Numbered from the stretch's first letter, positions 26,231 to 36,343 are shown. The stretch is 64,000 nt of DNA from Acinetobacter rongchengensis (GCF_003611475.1 NZ_RAXT01000003.1:156879-220878), one strand, 5' to 3'. The notes: generated by a model from the sequence alone, not told the origin. Translations and numbers: made by a program.

Positions 26231-27733
26231 ATGAGCTTTAAAATAAACCCTTTAAATGCAATCGATTTTTATAAAGCTGACCACAGACGCCAATACCCTG
26301 CTGGAACTGAATATGTATATGCGAATTTCACACCTCGCTCATCACGTTTGGCCAATATGTTGTCTGATTTTGACGATAAAATCGTTTTCTTTGGTCTACA
26401 AGGTTTCATTCAGCACTTTCTCATTGAAACTTGGAACGAAGGCTTTTTCCAACAAGATAAAAACAAAGTCATTACAGCGTATAAACGTCGTATGGATAAT
26501 GCTTTAGGCGAAGGTGCTGTTCCAGTTGAACACATAGCAGCTTTACATGATTTAGGCTATTTACCGATCCGTATCAAAGCTTTAGCAGAAGGTAGCAGAG
26601 TCAATGTACGGGTACCCGTATTGACGATTATCAATACCTTACCCGAGTTTTTTTGGCTAACCAATTATTTAGAAACCGTACTCAGCGCAGAACTTTGGAA
26701 AAGTTGTACAACTGCAACGATTGCTTATGAATACAAACGTCTTCTCACTGAATATGCATTAAAAACTGGTGCACCGCTCGATTTTGTAGCAATCCAAGGA
26801 CATGATTTCAGTAGTCGTGGCATGAGCGGCATTTACGATGCAACACAAAATGGTGTCGGTCACTTAACCAGTTTTATCGGTACAGATGCTGTATCTGCGA
26901 TCGACTATGCAGAAGACTACTACGATGCAGAGGGTGTGGTTGGCGTCTCTGTCCCAGCAACTGAACACAGCGTGATGTGTATGGGAAGTGAAGATAAAGA
27001 AATAGATACGTTTAGACGCTTAATTTGTGAATTATATCCTTCTGGCGTGGTGAGTATCGTGTCCGATACTTGGGATTTTTGGAGAGTCATTACTGAATTT
27101 ACTGTAGAACTTAAAGATCAAATCTTAGCGCGCCAACCCAATGCTCTAGGCTTAGCGAAATTGGTATTTCGTCCAGATTCAGGTGATCCAGTTAAAATCA
27201 TTTGTGGTGATCCTGATGCTGAAAAAGATAGCCCAGCCTACAAAGGCGCAGTGCAATGCTTATGGGAGATTTTTGCTGGAACACATACTGAAAAAGGCTA
27301 CAAAGTTCTGAATGAACGAGTTGGGTTAATTTATGGTGATTCAATTACATTAGATCGTGCATTAAAAATATTGCAAGGGCTTGAAGCCAAAGGTTTTGCA
27401 TCAAATAATATCGTATTTGGGATTGGCAGTTATACTTATAACTATTTGACCCGTGATACTTTTGGCTTTGCAGTCAAAGCCACTTGGGGGCAAGTGAATG
27501 GTGTTCCGCGTGAATTGTTTAAAGACCCTATTACAGATTCAGGTGTAAAGAAATCTGCGAAAGGCTTACTACGTGTTGAACAATCTGAAGATGGTTTTGT
27601 TTTATTTGACCAACAAAGCCCTGAGCAGGAACAACAAGGCGAATTAAAGCTTGTCTTTGAAAATGGACACTTGATCACCAAATGCACTTTAAATGAAATT
27701 CGAGCAAAAATAGATGCTTATTTAAAAGACTAA
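26231..27733 (+). CDS. nadV: Nicotinamide phosphoribosyltransferase NadV
   Basis: A 500-residue member of the NAMPT family: it joins nicotinamide and PRPP to give NMN, the first step of the one-step salvage route to NAD. The N-terminus (NPLNAIDFYKADHRRQYPAGTEYVYANFTPR) is typical. The catalytic region shows VPATEHSVM (His near 246, phosphorylated in NAMPT) and FRPDSGDPVK (Arg and Asp near 314-316), then GIGSYTYNYLTRDT near 400. Length matches human and bacterial NAMPT. ACGGAG precedes the ATG. It forms a unit with prs and is likely repressed by the NrtR encoded next. Confidence 0.96.
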   Translation: MSFKINPLNAIDFYKADHRRQYPAGTEYVYANFTPRSSRLANMLSDFDDKIVFFGLQGFIQHFLIETWNEGFFQQDKNKVITAYKRRMDNALGEGAVPVEHIAALHDLGYLPIRIKALAEGSRVNVRVPVLTIINTLPEFFWLTNYLETVLSAELWKSCTTATIAYEYKRLLTEYALKTGAPLDFVAIQGHDFSSRGMSGIYDATQNGVGHLTSFIGTDAVSAIDYAEDYYDAEGVVGVSVPATEHSVMCMGSEDKEIDTFRRLICELYPSGVVSIVSDTWDFWRVITEFTVELKDQILARQPNALGLAKLVFRPDSGDPVKIICGDPDAEKDSPAYKGAVQCLWEIFAGTHTEKGYKVLNERVGLIYGDSITLDRALKILQGLEAKGFASNNIVFGIGSYTYNYLTRDTFGFAVKATWGQVNGVPRELFKDPITDSGVKKSAKGLLRVEQSEDGFVLFDQQSPEQEQQGELKLVFENGHLITKCTLNEIRAKIDAYLKD

Positions 27734-27755
27734 ACGCGTAATCACAAGCCAAATC

Positions 27756-27790
27756 GTCCTGCTTTCTAAATTAAAGCGGGACTATTTATT
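27756..27790 (+). terminator. Terminator of prs-nadV
   Basis: A stem GTCCTGCTTT/AAAGCGGGAC (one G-U pair) with a 7-base loop is followed by TATTTATTTT. It lies 23 bp after the nadV stop and separates it from nrtR. Confidence 0.75.
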
Positions 27791-27973
27791 TTCACTCTGA
27801 ATGAAAATGGCTACACCTAACATCAATCATAAATATGGATAGAAATACGCTAAAGAATGAGATTGCCCGTATTTGCAACGAATATCATCATTTACAAGCA
27901 GATATTAAATTTCTACTTGGCGGATTTCTATGACCCTGTAATAATCTGACGACCCATTTCATTTAAAAATCAA

Positions 27974-28726
27974 GTGAGCCGAACTGTCATGAGTAATTCT
28001 GAAAAGGACTTTCTATCGAATTACAATAAAAAGGATTATGAATCTCCACTGTTCACAGTTGATATGGCAATATTTTCTGTAGATGCAGGACAACTACAGG
28101 TCTTACTAATTAAGCGTTCTAATTTTCCTCAGAAAGATAAATGGGCTCTCCCCGGCGGCTTTGTCGATTTGGCTCAAGATCCTGATTTGATGGCTTCAGC
28201 ACATCGTAAACTCGTTGAGAAAACAGGAATTCAATCCCCTTATTTAGAACAAGTTGCGAGTATCGGCAATGCGACACGTGACCCACGTGGTTGGTCAGTT
28301 ACCGCTTTATATTTTGCTTTGATTGATTTTAAAGAATTTCAAAAAATTGCAACTGCGCAAACTGAATATAGTCAATGGATTTCGATTGTTGATGCACAAA
28401 AATTAGATTTAGCATTTGATCATGCACAACTTTTGAATATGGCGATTGAACGTCTCAGCAATAAAACACGTTATACCGCTTTACCTGTAAGTTTGATGCC
28501 AAAATTATTTACCCTGACAGAGTTACAACAGATTTACGAAATCATTTTAGGACAAAGTTTAGAAAAAAAATCGTTCCGACGTCGAATGATTGACGCAGGT
28601 GCAGTAGAAGAAACCGATCAATCTAAAATTGCAGGTAAACGTCCTGCGCAATTGTATAAATATGCATTAGACAGCTATGATTTTCATTTTCCACGTATTT
28701 TAGAATACCCAAGAGAACATGATTAA
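27974..28726 (+). CDS. nrtR: NrtR: Nudix-related transcriptional regulator of NAD metabolism
   Basis: About 245-250 residues. The GTG at 27974 and the ATG at 27989 are both possible starts; neither has a strong ribosome-binding site. Residues 25-150 form a Nudix-like domain (VLLIKRSNFPQKDKWALPGGFVD), and a winged helix follows (SLEKKSFRRRMIDAGAVEETDQ, then KRPAQLYKY). The Nudix box reads GGFVDLAQD...RKLVEKTG: two residues are added and both catalytic Glu of REUxEE are Lys or shifted. It should therefore bind, not hydrolyse, its ligand (ADP-ribose in known NrtR). Its place after prs-nadV implies control of them. Confidence 0.92.
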   Translation: MSRTVMSNSEKDFLSNYNKKDYESPLFTVDMAIFSVDAGQLQVLLIKRSNFPQKDKWALPGGFVDLAQDPDLMASAHRKLVEKTGIQSPYLEQVASIGNATRDPRGWSVTALYFALIDFKEFQKIATAQTEYSQWISIVDAQKLDLAFDHAQLLNMAIERLSNKTRYTALPVSLMPKLFTLTELQQIYEIILGQSLEKKSFRRRMIDAGAVEETDQSKIAGKRPAQLYKYALDSYDFHFPRILEYPREHD

Positions 28727-28905
28727 TATTACTTTGGATACTCAAAGCAAAATAGATCAATCTGAACAGTGATAAATCATACATGACGTAGACCTATTCA
28801 ATGCTATGCTCAATTGAATGACAAAAAATACTGTTGTCGTGTGATGTTGCCACTCCTCCATTTACACGATGAACACAAATTTAAGAAAGGAAATCGAACA
28901 CCCTT

Positions 28906-29778
28906 ATGGATACTTATTTTGAACCTTGGTTAAGCTACAAACATCCAATCGTTCGGCAACTTGCATTCTGTATTGCCAGCCCAAGTATTATCCAAACTAT
29001 TCCGCAACAATTAGAGATTAAAAATCATTTTGAATTACATTCCACACAATTTTGGCAACAACAATATCATCTTTATCAACATCGATTAGTTGAACTAGAC
29101 ACAAACCCTGAACCATTAATCGAATTTCTACAGCAGTTAAAAAGTACACGATTAGGGTTGCGCTTTGAATATTTATTTTGGTTTTGGCTACAAGATGAGG
29201 CCCAAACAAACTTCAAGCTGATTCAACACAGTATTCAAATTATTGAAGGGAAAAATACCCGAGGTGAAATTGATTTTTTAGTTCTAAACGTTGCAACACA
29301 ACAAATTGAACAATGGGAAGTGGCTTTAAAATATTATCTAGGTGAAGCGAATTTAAATTTGGAACATTGGTATGGCTTAAATCGTAGCGATACTTTATTT
29401 CGTAAACTCAACCACTTTTCAAGCAAACAGTTTCAATTTACGCAAGCTTTAGATTTGAATATTGAAAAGAAATTTGCAGTAATAAAAGGACAACTTTTTA
29501 TTCCACGCCCTACACGCTTACTTTCTGACACGAACCATACACACAGTTCAGCCCTTCCAGCGTGGCTCAATCCAACAAGAAGAGTTGGAGAATGGGGGCA
29601 TCAAATTGATAATCACTTATACCGTTTACAACGTCATGAATGGATTTGCCCAGATCTAATACAATCTTCAACACGGGCTGAATGGTGGTGTAATGGTCTA
29701 TATCACAATATTCAAACACAAGAATTCTATATGTTTCGTCAAGCAGCATTGCTTACTTCAAAAACATCTATTCTGTAA
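28906..29778 (+). CDS. DUF1853 family protein
   Basis: A 290-residue soluble protein recognised as DUF1853 (start YKHPIVRQLAFCIASPSII; middle LGLRFEYLFWFWLQ; end EWWCNGLYHNIQTQEFYMFRQ). The order Glu (RFEYLF), Asp (GEIDFLVLN), then Glu...Lys (QWEVALKYYL) fits a PD-(D/E)XK nuclease-type core, to which several such families belong. No activity is established that I know of. AAGGA lies about 15-19 bp upstream of the ATG. It stands alone between nrtR and the entericidin-like gene. Confidence 0.85.
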   Translation: MDTYFEPWLSYKHPIVRQLAFCIASPSIIQTIPQQLEIKNHFELHSTQFWQQQYHLYQHRLVELDTNPEPLIEFLQQLKSTRLGLRFEYLFWFWLQDEAQTNFKLIQHSIQIIEGKNTRGEIDFLVLNVATQQIEQWEVALKYYLGEANLNLEHWYGLNRSDTLFRKLNHFSSKQFQFTQALDLNIEKKFAVIKGQLFIPRPTRLLSDTNHTHSSALPAWLNPTRRVGEWGHQIDNHLYRLQRHEWICPDLIQSSTRAEWWCNGLYHNIQTQEFYMFRQAALLTSKTSIL

Positions 29779-29906
29779 ATAATATGTAATTTTTCATGTG
29801 ATTGCATACACTTTTTAACCAAGTATCTTATAATGAACTATATTTCTAAAGCTTTGCATTATTTAAACTTGGGAAATATGTAAATAGATTACAATTGGAG
29901 ATGTAA

Positions 29907-30047
29907 ATGAAAAAAATTTTAGTTGCTTCAATGGTTGTTGGATTTATTTTAACAGGTTGTAACACTGTTAAAGGTGTGGGGCAAGACGTATCTAAAGTTG
30001 GTGATGTTGTAACAAACACCGCTGAAAAAACTCAAGATAAATTGTAA
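29907..30047 (+). CDS. Entericidin-like small lipoprotein
   Basis: A 46-residue lipoprotein: MKKILVASMVVGFILTGC with a lipobox ending LTGC (Cys 18), then a 28-residue mature peptide NTVKGVGQDVSKVGDVVTNTAE. The pattern C-N-T-V-x-G-x-G-x-D is that of the entericidin EcnA/EcnB family. Entericidins were described as antidote/toxin lipoproteins in E. coli, but most members are simply small envelope lipoproteins with unclear role. GGAG lies 6-9 bp before the ATG, and a strong terminator follows at 30082. Confidence 0.88.
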   Translation: MKKILVASMVVGFILTGCNTVKGVGQDVSKVGDVVTNTAEKTQDKL

Positions 30048-30081
30048 ATGCTGTACTTTAACACGCTGTAGTTACACAATA

Positions 30082-30109
30082 AGCCCGATCAAAAGATTGG
30101 GCTTTTTAG
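30082..30109 (+). terminator. Terminator of the entericidin-like gene
   Basis: A stem AGCCCGATC/GATTGGGCT (one G-U pair) with a 4-base loop is followed by TTTT. It lies 35 bp after the stop codon. Confidence 0.87.
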
Positions 30110-30211
30110 TTTACATTGATAATAGTTTTAAACCTTCTCGAATTTTTTGATTTTCTTTCAGTTTTATCTTCCTCTATTATATTGCTCAATTTACTTACTT
30201 GACCGAAATCC

Positions 30212-31345
30212 ATGAATCATTCGGATACCCTAGACCTGAGTTTACAACTGCTTCGCCAACCTTCAGTAACTCCTGTTGATCACACCTGCCAACCCATTAT
30301 GGCTGAGCGTTTAGCTGCTGTTGGTTTCAAGATTGAAAATATGCGTTTTGAGGATGTTGATAATCTTTGGGCAAGACGTGGTACTCAAGAACCTGTCTTT
30401 TGTTTTGCGGGCCATACCGATGTAGTTCCTACAGGTCATTTAGATGCATGGCACTCAGATCCATTTTTACCAGAAATACGTGATGGTAAACTTTATGGAC
30501 GTGGCAGTGCGGATATGAAAACGGCATTGGCAGCCATGGTGGTTGCTTCTGAACGTTTTGTCAAAAAGCACCCCGACCATAAAGGATCTATTGCTTTTCT
30601 GATTACCTCTGATGAAGAAGGCCCATCGATTAACGGTACTGTCAAAGTTGTTGAGACTTTAGAAGCACGTAATGAAAAAATGAAATGGTGCTTAGTTGGC
30701 GAACCATCCAGTACCCATACCCTTGGTGATGTTGTCAAAAATGGTCGTCGTGGTTCTTTGAACGCTGTTTTAACCATAAAAGGCAAACAAGGTCATGTTG
30801 CATACCCACATTTGGCAGTGAACCCTATTCACATTGCATCTAAGGCCATCACTGAACTATGCGATACAGTATGGGACAATGGTAATGAATACTTCCCTGC
30901 AACATCCTTCCAGATTTCGAATATCCATGCAGGTACAGGTGCAACCAATGTTGTCCCTGGAACAATGGCAGTCACGTTCAACTTCCGCTATTCAACTGAA
31001 GTTACAGCCGAACAATTAAAAGCACGTGTGTTGGAAATTTTAGATCGAAACAATCTTGAATACGAAATCAAATGGACTCTGTCAGGCTTGCCATTTTTAA
31101 CGCCTGTTGGTGAATTGGTCAATGCAGCAAAGACTGCTATTAAAAATGTGACAGGAACTGAAACTGAGCTTTCCACCAGTGGTGGTACATCTGATGGTCG
31201 TTTTATCGCACCTACAGGCGCTCAAGTGCTTGAATTAGGTGTCTTAAATGCCACAATTCATCAGATCAATGAACATGTCAACATTGATGAATTAGAGCCA
31301 CTGGCTGAGATTTATGAACAAATCTTAATAGAATTACTTGCATAG
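30212..31345 (+). CDS. dapE: Succinyl-diaminopimelate desuccinylase DapE
   Basis: A 377-residue M20-family zinc enzyme of lysine and meso-diaminopimelate synthesis; it removes succinate from N-succinyl-LL-diaminopimelate. Metal and catalytic residues are all present: AGHTDVVP (His, Asp near 68-70), GRGSADMKT (Asp near 101), DEEGPS (Glu pair near 135), GEPSS and, close to the C-terminus, HQINEHVN (His near 350). Length equals E. coli DapE. It is a single-gene unit followed by a terminator at 31384. Confidence 0.97.
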   Translation: MNHSDTLDLSLQLLRQPSVTPVDHTCQPIMAERLAAVGFKIENMRFEDVDNLWARRGTQEPVFCFAGHTDVVPTGHLDAWHSDPFLPEIRDGKLYGRGSADMKTALAAMVVASERFVKKHPDHKGSIAFLITSDEEGPSINGTVKVVETLEARNEKMKWCLVGEPSSTHTLGDVVKNGRRGSLNAVLTIKGKQGHVAYPHLAVNPIHIASKAITELCDTVWDNGNEYFPATSFQISNIHAGTGATNVVPGTMAVTFNFRYSTEVTAEQLKARVLEILDRNNLEYEIKWTLSGLPFLTPVGELVNAAKTAIKNVTGTETELSTSGGTSDGRFIAPTGAQVLELGVLNATIHQINEHVNIDELEPLAEIYEQILIELLA

Positions 31346-31383
31346 TTTTAAATAGTTTTGTTTTAAACAACATGCAAATATAT

Positions 31384-31410
31384 AAAAGGACGCTTAAAGC
31401 GTCCTTTTGT
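31384..31410 (+). terminator. Terminator of dapE
   Basis: A perfect 11-bp stem AAAAGGACGCT/AGCGTCCTTTT with a 3-base loop. It lies between convergent dapE and the chemosensory operon and can act in both directions. Confidence 0.87.
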
Positions 31411-31457
31411 ATATTTACATGAGTCTGAATGCACCAGTCTGCCAATAAAACCCAGAT

Positions 31458-31913
31458 TTATCGTCCAATCTCTTGCTGAATTTGATCTAAATTCGGTACA
31501 TGATAAATTCTCTCGCCGATTTTGACGTGTTGCAAAATCGTTTTATCCGTTGAATTATTTTCAGCATCAACCACTTCAGAAATACGTAAACGAATTGATG
31601 TCGGCATTTCATTACACATCAAAGCAAAATGCTCATCTGCTTCCTCACCTTCAATGACTAAAGCTACACCTAAGGTTTTTCTTGGGTCACTCACACTGAA
31701 TGTAGGTAATTTCTTTTCATGCCACTCCACTGTTTTTACATGCGTCGGACTATCCTGCGCCGAAAGCACAATGTTTTGTGGTAACAACATCGGTGCTTTC
31801 TTATAGCAGTCAATAATATAGGCGTCGATAAAACCAGTAGATACAGTAATCAGGTGTTGTAATTCCTGAGCACTAATTTTATCAATAGCAGACTTTTTAA
31901 TATCCTGAGCCAT
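31458..31913 (-). CDS. CheW-like protein at the end of the pilus chemosensory operon (ChpC-like)
   Basis: A 151-residue cytosolic protein that begins 8 bp after chpA. It looks like a diverged CheW domain: a start-strand about residue 30 (GFIDAYIIDCYKKAPMLLPQNIVL), the FSVSDPRKTLGVALVIEG stretch near 72-90, which corresponds to the CheW/CheA P5 second subdomain, and MPTSIRLRISEV near 105. In P. aeruginosa a second CheW-type protein, ChpC, follows chpA, and this gene has the same place. It may couple an alternative receptor to ChpA. The exact family is not certain. Confidence 0.68.
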   Translation of the reverse strand: MAQDIKKSAIDKISAQELQHLITVSTGFIDAYIIDCYKKAPMLLPQNIVLSAQDSPTHVKTVEWHEKKLPTFSVSDPRKTLGVALVIEGEEADEHFALMCNEMPTSIRLRISEVVDAENNSTDKTILQHVKIGERIYHVPNLDQIQQEIGR

Positions 31914-31921
31914 GAACCCTC

Positions 31922-34900
31922 CTATTTAACTGCCAATAAAGCGTCAATATTTTGTAATAAATCAGCTTCTTGGAATGGTTTACCCATATAGTTCGTCACA
32001 CCTAAACTGAAAGCACGTTCACGATGTTTTTCACCTGTTCGTGAAGTAATCATAATGATCGGTAAATCACGATGTACTTCATGGTGACGGATTAAGTTTG
32101 TCACTTCGAAACCATCCATACGTGGCATTTCAATGTCTAACAACATTAAATCAGGTTTAACATTCTCAAGCTGCTCAATTGCATCGACACCATCTTTTGC
32201 AGTGATCACATCAAAACCTTGTCGTTCTAATAGGCGCGATGTGACCTTACGTACAGTCACCGAGTCATCTACAATCATAATTAAACGACGTTGATCACGA
32301 TGACGCTGCTTATCTTGATGCGTATTCAGTGTATGACCACGTGTTGAGGCCTGAACTTGTCGAGCAATATTCTGACCATCCAAAATCAAGCAAACCTGAC
32401 CATCACCAAGGATTGTCGCCCCTGCAATAACATTGATCGCTGCAAATTGTGAACCAATTGGCTTCACGACAATTTGTGAACGAGAACCAATTAATTGATC
32501 GACGAGAATCGCAATCGATTGTCCCATACTTCCCTTAATCAACAGTACAGGCAATGAATGTCCAACACCGTGTAAACGCGGCGCAATTTGATTGGCTGTA
32601 TATTCCCCTAAATAACGCAACTTATAGGGTTGGAAATCGATATCGAAGTGGTCATTTTGACTTTCAAAGAATGTTTCCAAGGCTGTAGGTGAAATTCGAA
32701 CAATACGATCAATTTGCGATAATGGTACAGCAAATTGTTGATCACCCACTTTCACCATCAAGGCATCACTCACCGCCACAGTCGTTGGTACACGAATAGT
32801 AAATGTTGAGCCTTTACCTAATTCCGAGCGAACAGTCACTTGTCCGCCCAAGAGTTTGATTTCGCTCTGTACCACATCCAAACCGACACCACGACCTGAA
32901 ATTTGTGTGACTTGCTGTGCTGTACTAAATCCAGGATGGAAAATGAACTGTAAAATTTCTTCAGCTTCTAATTGCTGATCCGCACTGATCAAGCCTTTTT
33001 CAATAGCTTTGGTACGAATGATTTCTGGATCAATACCATTACCATCATCACTGAACGAAACCAAAACATCTGTTCCTTGACGAGTAATGTTTAAATCGAT
33101 TTGACCAGTAAGTGGTTTGCCTAGTTTTTGACGAAGCTCTGTCTCTTCAATACCATGATCAATCGCATTACGAAGCATATGCTCCAATGGAGAAACCAAT
33201 TTTTCTAGAATATTACGATCCAATTCACCTTCAGTATTATTCACTAAAAGTTCAGTTGGTTTATTCAAAGTTGAAGAGGTTTGACGTACTAAACGTTGTA
33301 AACGCGGTAATAAGCGTGAGAATGGTACAAGACGAGTACGCATTAAACTTTCTTGGATTTCAGCTTGAATACGTGACTGTTGAAGTAATAAACCTTCGGT
33401 ATCACGAATCTTCTCAGCCAAAGTCGTCTTAAAGTCAACTAAGTCTGATGCCGACTCTGCAAGTGACTTTGACAATTGATTCAATGACGAATATTGATCC
33501 ATTTCTAATGGGTCAAAATCTGCATAGCGTGAACCTAAATCACCATGTTTTGCAATAATTTGAGACTCTAGCTCGCCTTCCATTCGACGTAACTGATCTG
33601 CCAAACGCTGAATCGCCAACTCCATATCAGTCAGAGTATGTCCCAACTGACCTAAATCCATTTCAATACGTGAACGGTTGATTGCATTTTCACCAGAAAG
33701 GTCAATCATTTTCTCAACTAAATCAGCAGAGATACGAATCATCTCATTACTGGTTTCAGTTTTCTCAGAATGATCCCATTCACCCAGCATTGAAGGCGGT
33801 TCAGTACCATCACCATGAACAAATTCAGTCTCAGACGTGTCAAAGATCAAATTGGTACGTGCTAACTTATCTGGAAGTTGAGCAGAAACATCAACATATT
33901 CAATGTTATGTAGTTTTGCTTTTAAGCCATCAAAATTATCATAATGATGATTAAAGATGGCCGAATCTAGCCAATTAAAGGTTCTTTCCAGCAACCCATC
34001 ATAGACATTAGAGTTAAAATTATGCAAACCGAATTGTTCGAAAGCATTTTCCAACTCATATGCAATATCTGCAATCTGATCCAATTTCACCATTTTCGCA
34101 CCACCTTTTAAGCTGTGTGCGATACGTTGTAATTGAAGTAGTAAACTACGGTTACTGCGTTGATCAAACCATTGAGATAAAATGCGCAAGCCATCATCGA
34201 TCAATTCACGTGCTTCTTCAATGAAAGTTTCTTGTGCAATTAGCTCAGCTGGATCTACATCTATTGGCGGTTTATCAATCGTTAAGTCAATTTCATCTCT
34301 AATAACATCGCTAGTATCATCATTAATATGCGCAAGTTCAACCAGCTCATCACTAGCAGTTGTAGTCTCTAATTGATGTTCTGCATGTACTGTCGTATTT
34401 TGAACTTCAGATGTTTCTAGTTGCTGATCAATATTCTGTAAGACAGCAAGAATATGATCTGCTGGATAATCTATAGATTTTTCACGAATAAGTTGAATAC
34501 GATCCGCAACATCATCTTGAATCAAACGAATAGATTGAACAATCTGTGGCGTTACATTCAATTGACCTTTAATCACACGCTCATAAATTGTTTCCAATTC
34601 ATGCGCGATCAGACCAATATGCGTTGCTTGCACCATGTTTGCACCCCCTTTTAGGGTATGCAAATAGCGCATTAAATTATTCAATGCTGTTGTATCTTTA
34701 GGATGACTAGACCAAGTATTTAGGTCTTGATCCATCTCAACCAATAGCTCATCTGCTTCTTCAATAAAGATATCAAGAACATCCGCATCAAATGATTTTT
34801 GACTCTGTTCTGAATCAATATTTTGTTTATCTTTACTGATTTGTGTCGAAACAAAATTACCAACAGATTCAACAGGACTTGCTTCAAGCGTTGAAACAGC

Positions 34901-36343
34901 GATAGCTTGCGGCTCTTCCGTCTGAACAAATGTACTTGCATCAATTTCTTGATGTAAATAATCATGTAATTCAAGCAAAAGCGCTTGGGTCTTTTCATCT
35001 AATATGACACGTTGCCCAGATGCTAAAGTATCGAATAGATGAATGAATTCTTGATGAACTTTAGTGAAAATTTCAAATGCATAATCAGTATTTAACAACG
35101 CATGCTGTTGTAATACTTGATCATAGCCATCCTTCAACGCCAAGCTAAACGCATGAATGCCTTGTGCTGCACGATTATCTGTATGCTCGACAAGTAATTG
35201 GGCCTGCTGGCTGAGCTGTTGAAAATATTCAGGATATTCAACTTGTGCACGTTTCTCAAACTCAAACTCAGCATCAAGTAATAAGTCAATTTCTAAATCG
35301 ACCAGTTGAGTAACTAGACCAATTTGTTGCTCATTTTCATGCTGATATTCATTTTGGAAGTCGTAACGATCCCATGCTTCATTGAATTTTTGATAAATAC
35401 TTTGCAGCTCTAAGTCATCACGGCCTTTTTGTTTAAGAACATGTAAATAATCACTCACAAACTCTGCATAATGGGTCAGTAAGGTATTTTCATTTTTCGA
35501 AGATTCAGTATCTTCCTGCACCAATACTTTAAATAGTTGTTCTACCTTACTACTGGCTTCGAATACATGATCGACGTGTGCCATTGACGAGCTACCACGT
35601 AAGGTATGTAAAGCACGTATCAATCGATTATATTGTTCAGGCGTATGTTGTTCTAAATGTAAGAACTCATTAATCACCGCCAAATGATCTTCTGATTCCT
35701 CAACAAAAATCGCCAGTGTTTCAGAAACTAAACCTTCATCAGCACTTGATACGACTTCAACTGGCGTAGTGTGTTCAGTCACAATTTCTTCGACTGAAGA
35801 TGTTTCAAGTGAATCATCTAACTCAAGACCAGTAATCACATCAGCATTGTTTAATGTTTTAGCCAACGTTAATAAATCTTCAAGCGCTGGTTCTAAACTC
35901 TGTTTTTGTTGTAATTGCTGACCCAAATAAACCAATGGTGCCAAACTCAGATGATGGGATTGTTTATTTAAAAACTCTGGATAGAGTTTAAATTTATAAA
36001 TATTAAATACAACATCTACATACTGCTGAATTATTGTTGTCAGTTCTAAATTCTTGGCAATAACACGATTTAAAGTATCTTCAACAGTCCAAGCAAGCTC
36101 ACCAGATTGCTTTGCCCCAACCATACGACCAGACCCTTTGAGCGTATGAAAATAACGGCGAACGTTGACCAATTCTTCGTCCTGCGCATCCCCAGTTTTC
36201 CACTGCTCAAGCGAGGTCTCTAGCATTTCAAAAATTTCTTCGAGCTCTTCTACAAAAATTTCTAAAATTTCATCATCCTGATCAAGATAAGCATCTTCAG
36301 GTAAAGTGACATGTTCCACTAAATTTTTTAATATTTGTTTCAT
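31922..36343 (-). CDS. chpA: ChpA: hybrid CheA-type kinase of the type IV pilus chemosensory system
   Basis: A 1473-residue cytosolic histidine kinase with four HPt domains whose phospho-acceptor His are at 66 (FHTLKGSG), 246 (LHTLRGSS), 562 (LHTLKGGA) and 743 (AHSLKGGA). P. aeruginosa ChpA has more phosphotransfer domains and is about 2,500 residues, so this is a compact version. Then come a dimerisation region, the ATPase (N-box LRNAIDHGIEE, G-boxes DDGNGID and GRGVGLDVV), a CheW-like domain, and a receiver domain with acceptor Asp near 1403 (LLDIEMPRMDG). It phosphorylates PilG and PilH to control twitching motility. 143 bp separate it from pilJ. Confidence 0.96.
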   Translation of the reverse strand: MKQILKNLVEHVTLPEDAYLDQDDEILEIFVEELEEIFEMLETSLEQWKTGDAQDEELVNVRRYFHTLKGSGRMVGAKQSGELAWTVEDTLNRVIAKNLELTTIIQQYVDVVFNIYKFKLYPEFLNKQSHHLSLAPLVYLGQQLQQKQSLEPALEDLLTLAKTLNNADVITGLELDDSLETSSVEEIVTEHTTPVEVVSSADEGLVSETLAIFVEESEDHLAVINEFLHLEQHTPEQYNRLIRALHTLRGSSSMAHVDHVFEASSKVEQLFKVLVQEDTESSKNENTLLTHYAEFVSDYLHVLKQKGRDDLELQSIYQKFNEAWDRYDFQNEYQHENEQQIGLVTQLVDLEIDLLLDAEFEFEKRAQVEYPEYFQQLSQQAQLLVEHTDNRAAQGIHAFSLALKDGYDQVLQQHALLNTDYAFEIFTKVHQEFIHLFDTLASGQRVILDEKTQALLLELHDYLHQEIDASTFVQTEEPQAIAVSTLEASPVESVGNFVSTQISKDKQNIDSEQSQKSFDADVLDIFIEEADELLVEMDQDLNTWSSHPKDTTALNNLMRYLHTLKGGANMVQATHIGLIAHELETIYERVIKGQLNVTPQIVQSIRLIQDDVADRIQLIREKSIDYPADHILAVLQNIDQQLETSEVQNTTVHAEHQLETTTASDELVELAHINDDTSDVIRDEIDLTIDKPPIDVDPAELIAQETFIEEARELIDDGLRILSQWFDQRSNRSLLLQLQRIAHSLKGGAKMVKLDQIADIAYELENAFEQFGLHNFNSNVYDGLLERTFNWLDSAIFNHHYDNFDGLKAKLHNIEYVDVSAQLPDKLARTNLIFDTSETEFVHGDGTEPPSMLGEWDHSEKTETSNEMIRISADLVEKMIDLSGENAINRSRIEMDLGQLGHTLTDMELAIQRLADQLRRMEGELESQIIAKHGDLGSRYADFDPLEMDQYSSLNQLSKSLAESASDLVDFKTTLAEKIRDTEGLLLQQSRIQAEIQESLMRTRLVPFSRLLPRLQRLVRQTSSTLNKPTELLVNNTEGELDRNILEKLVSPLEHMLRNAIDHGIEETELRQKLGKPLTGQIDLNITRQGTDVLVSFSDDGNGIDPEIIRTKAIEKGLISADQQLEAEEILQFIFHPGFSTAQQVTQISGRGVGLDVVQSEIKLLGGQVTVRSELGKGSTFTIRVPTTVAVSDALMVKVGDQQFAVPLSQIDRIVRISPTALETFFESQNDHFDIDFQPYKLRYLGEYTANQIAPRLHGVGHSLPVLLIKGSMGQSIAILVDQLIGSRSQIVVKPIGSQFAAINVIAGATILGDGQVCLILDGQNIARQVQASTRGHTLNTHQDKQRHRDQRRLIMIVDDSVTVRKVTSRLLERQGFDVITAKDGVDAIEQLENVKPDLMLLDIEMPRMDGFEVTNLIRHHEVHRDLPIIMITSRTGEKHRERAFSLGVTNYMGKPFQEADLLQNIDALLAVK

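Noticed and set aside
33112..33432. Open frame of about 106 codons on the plus strand inside chpA
   Set aside because: It is the antisense of strongly conserved kinase sequence with no ribosome-binding site; a shadow frame.
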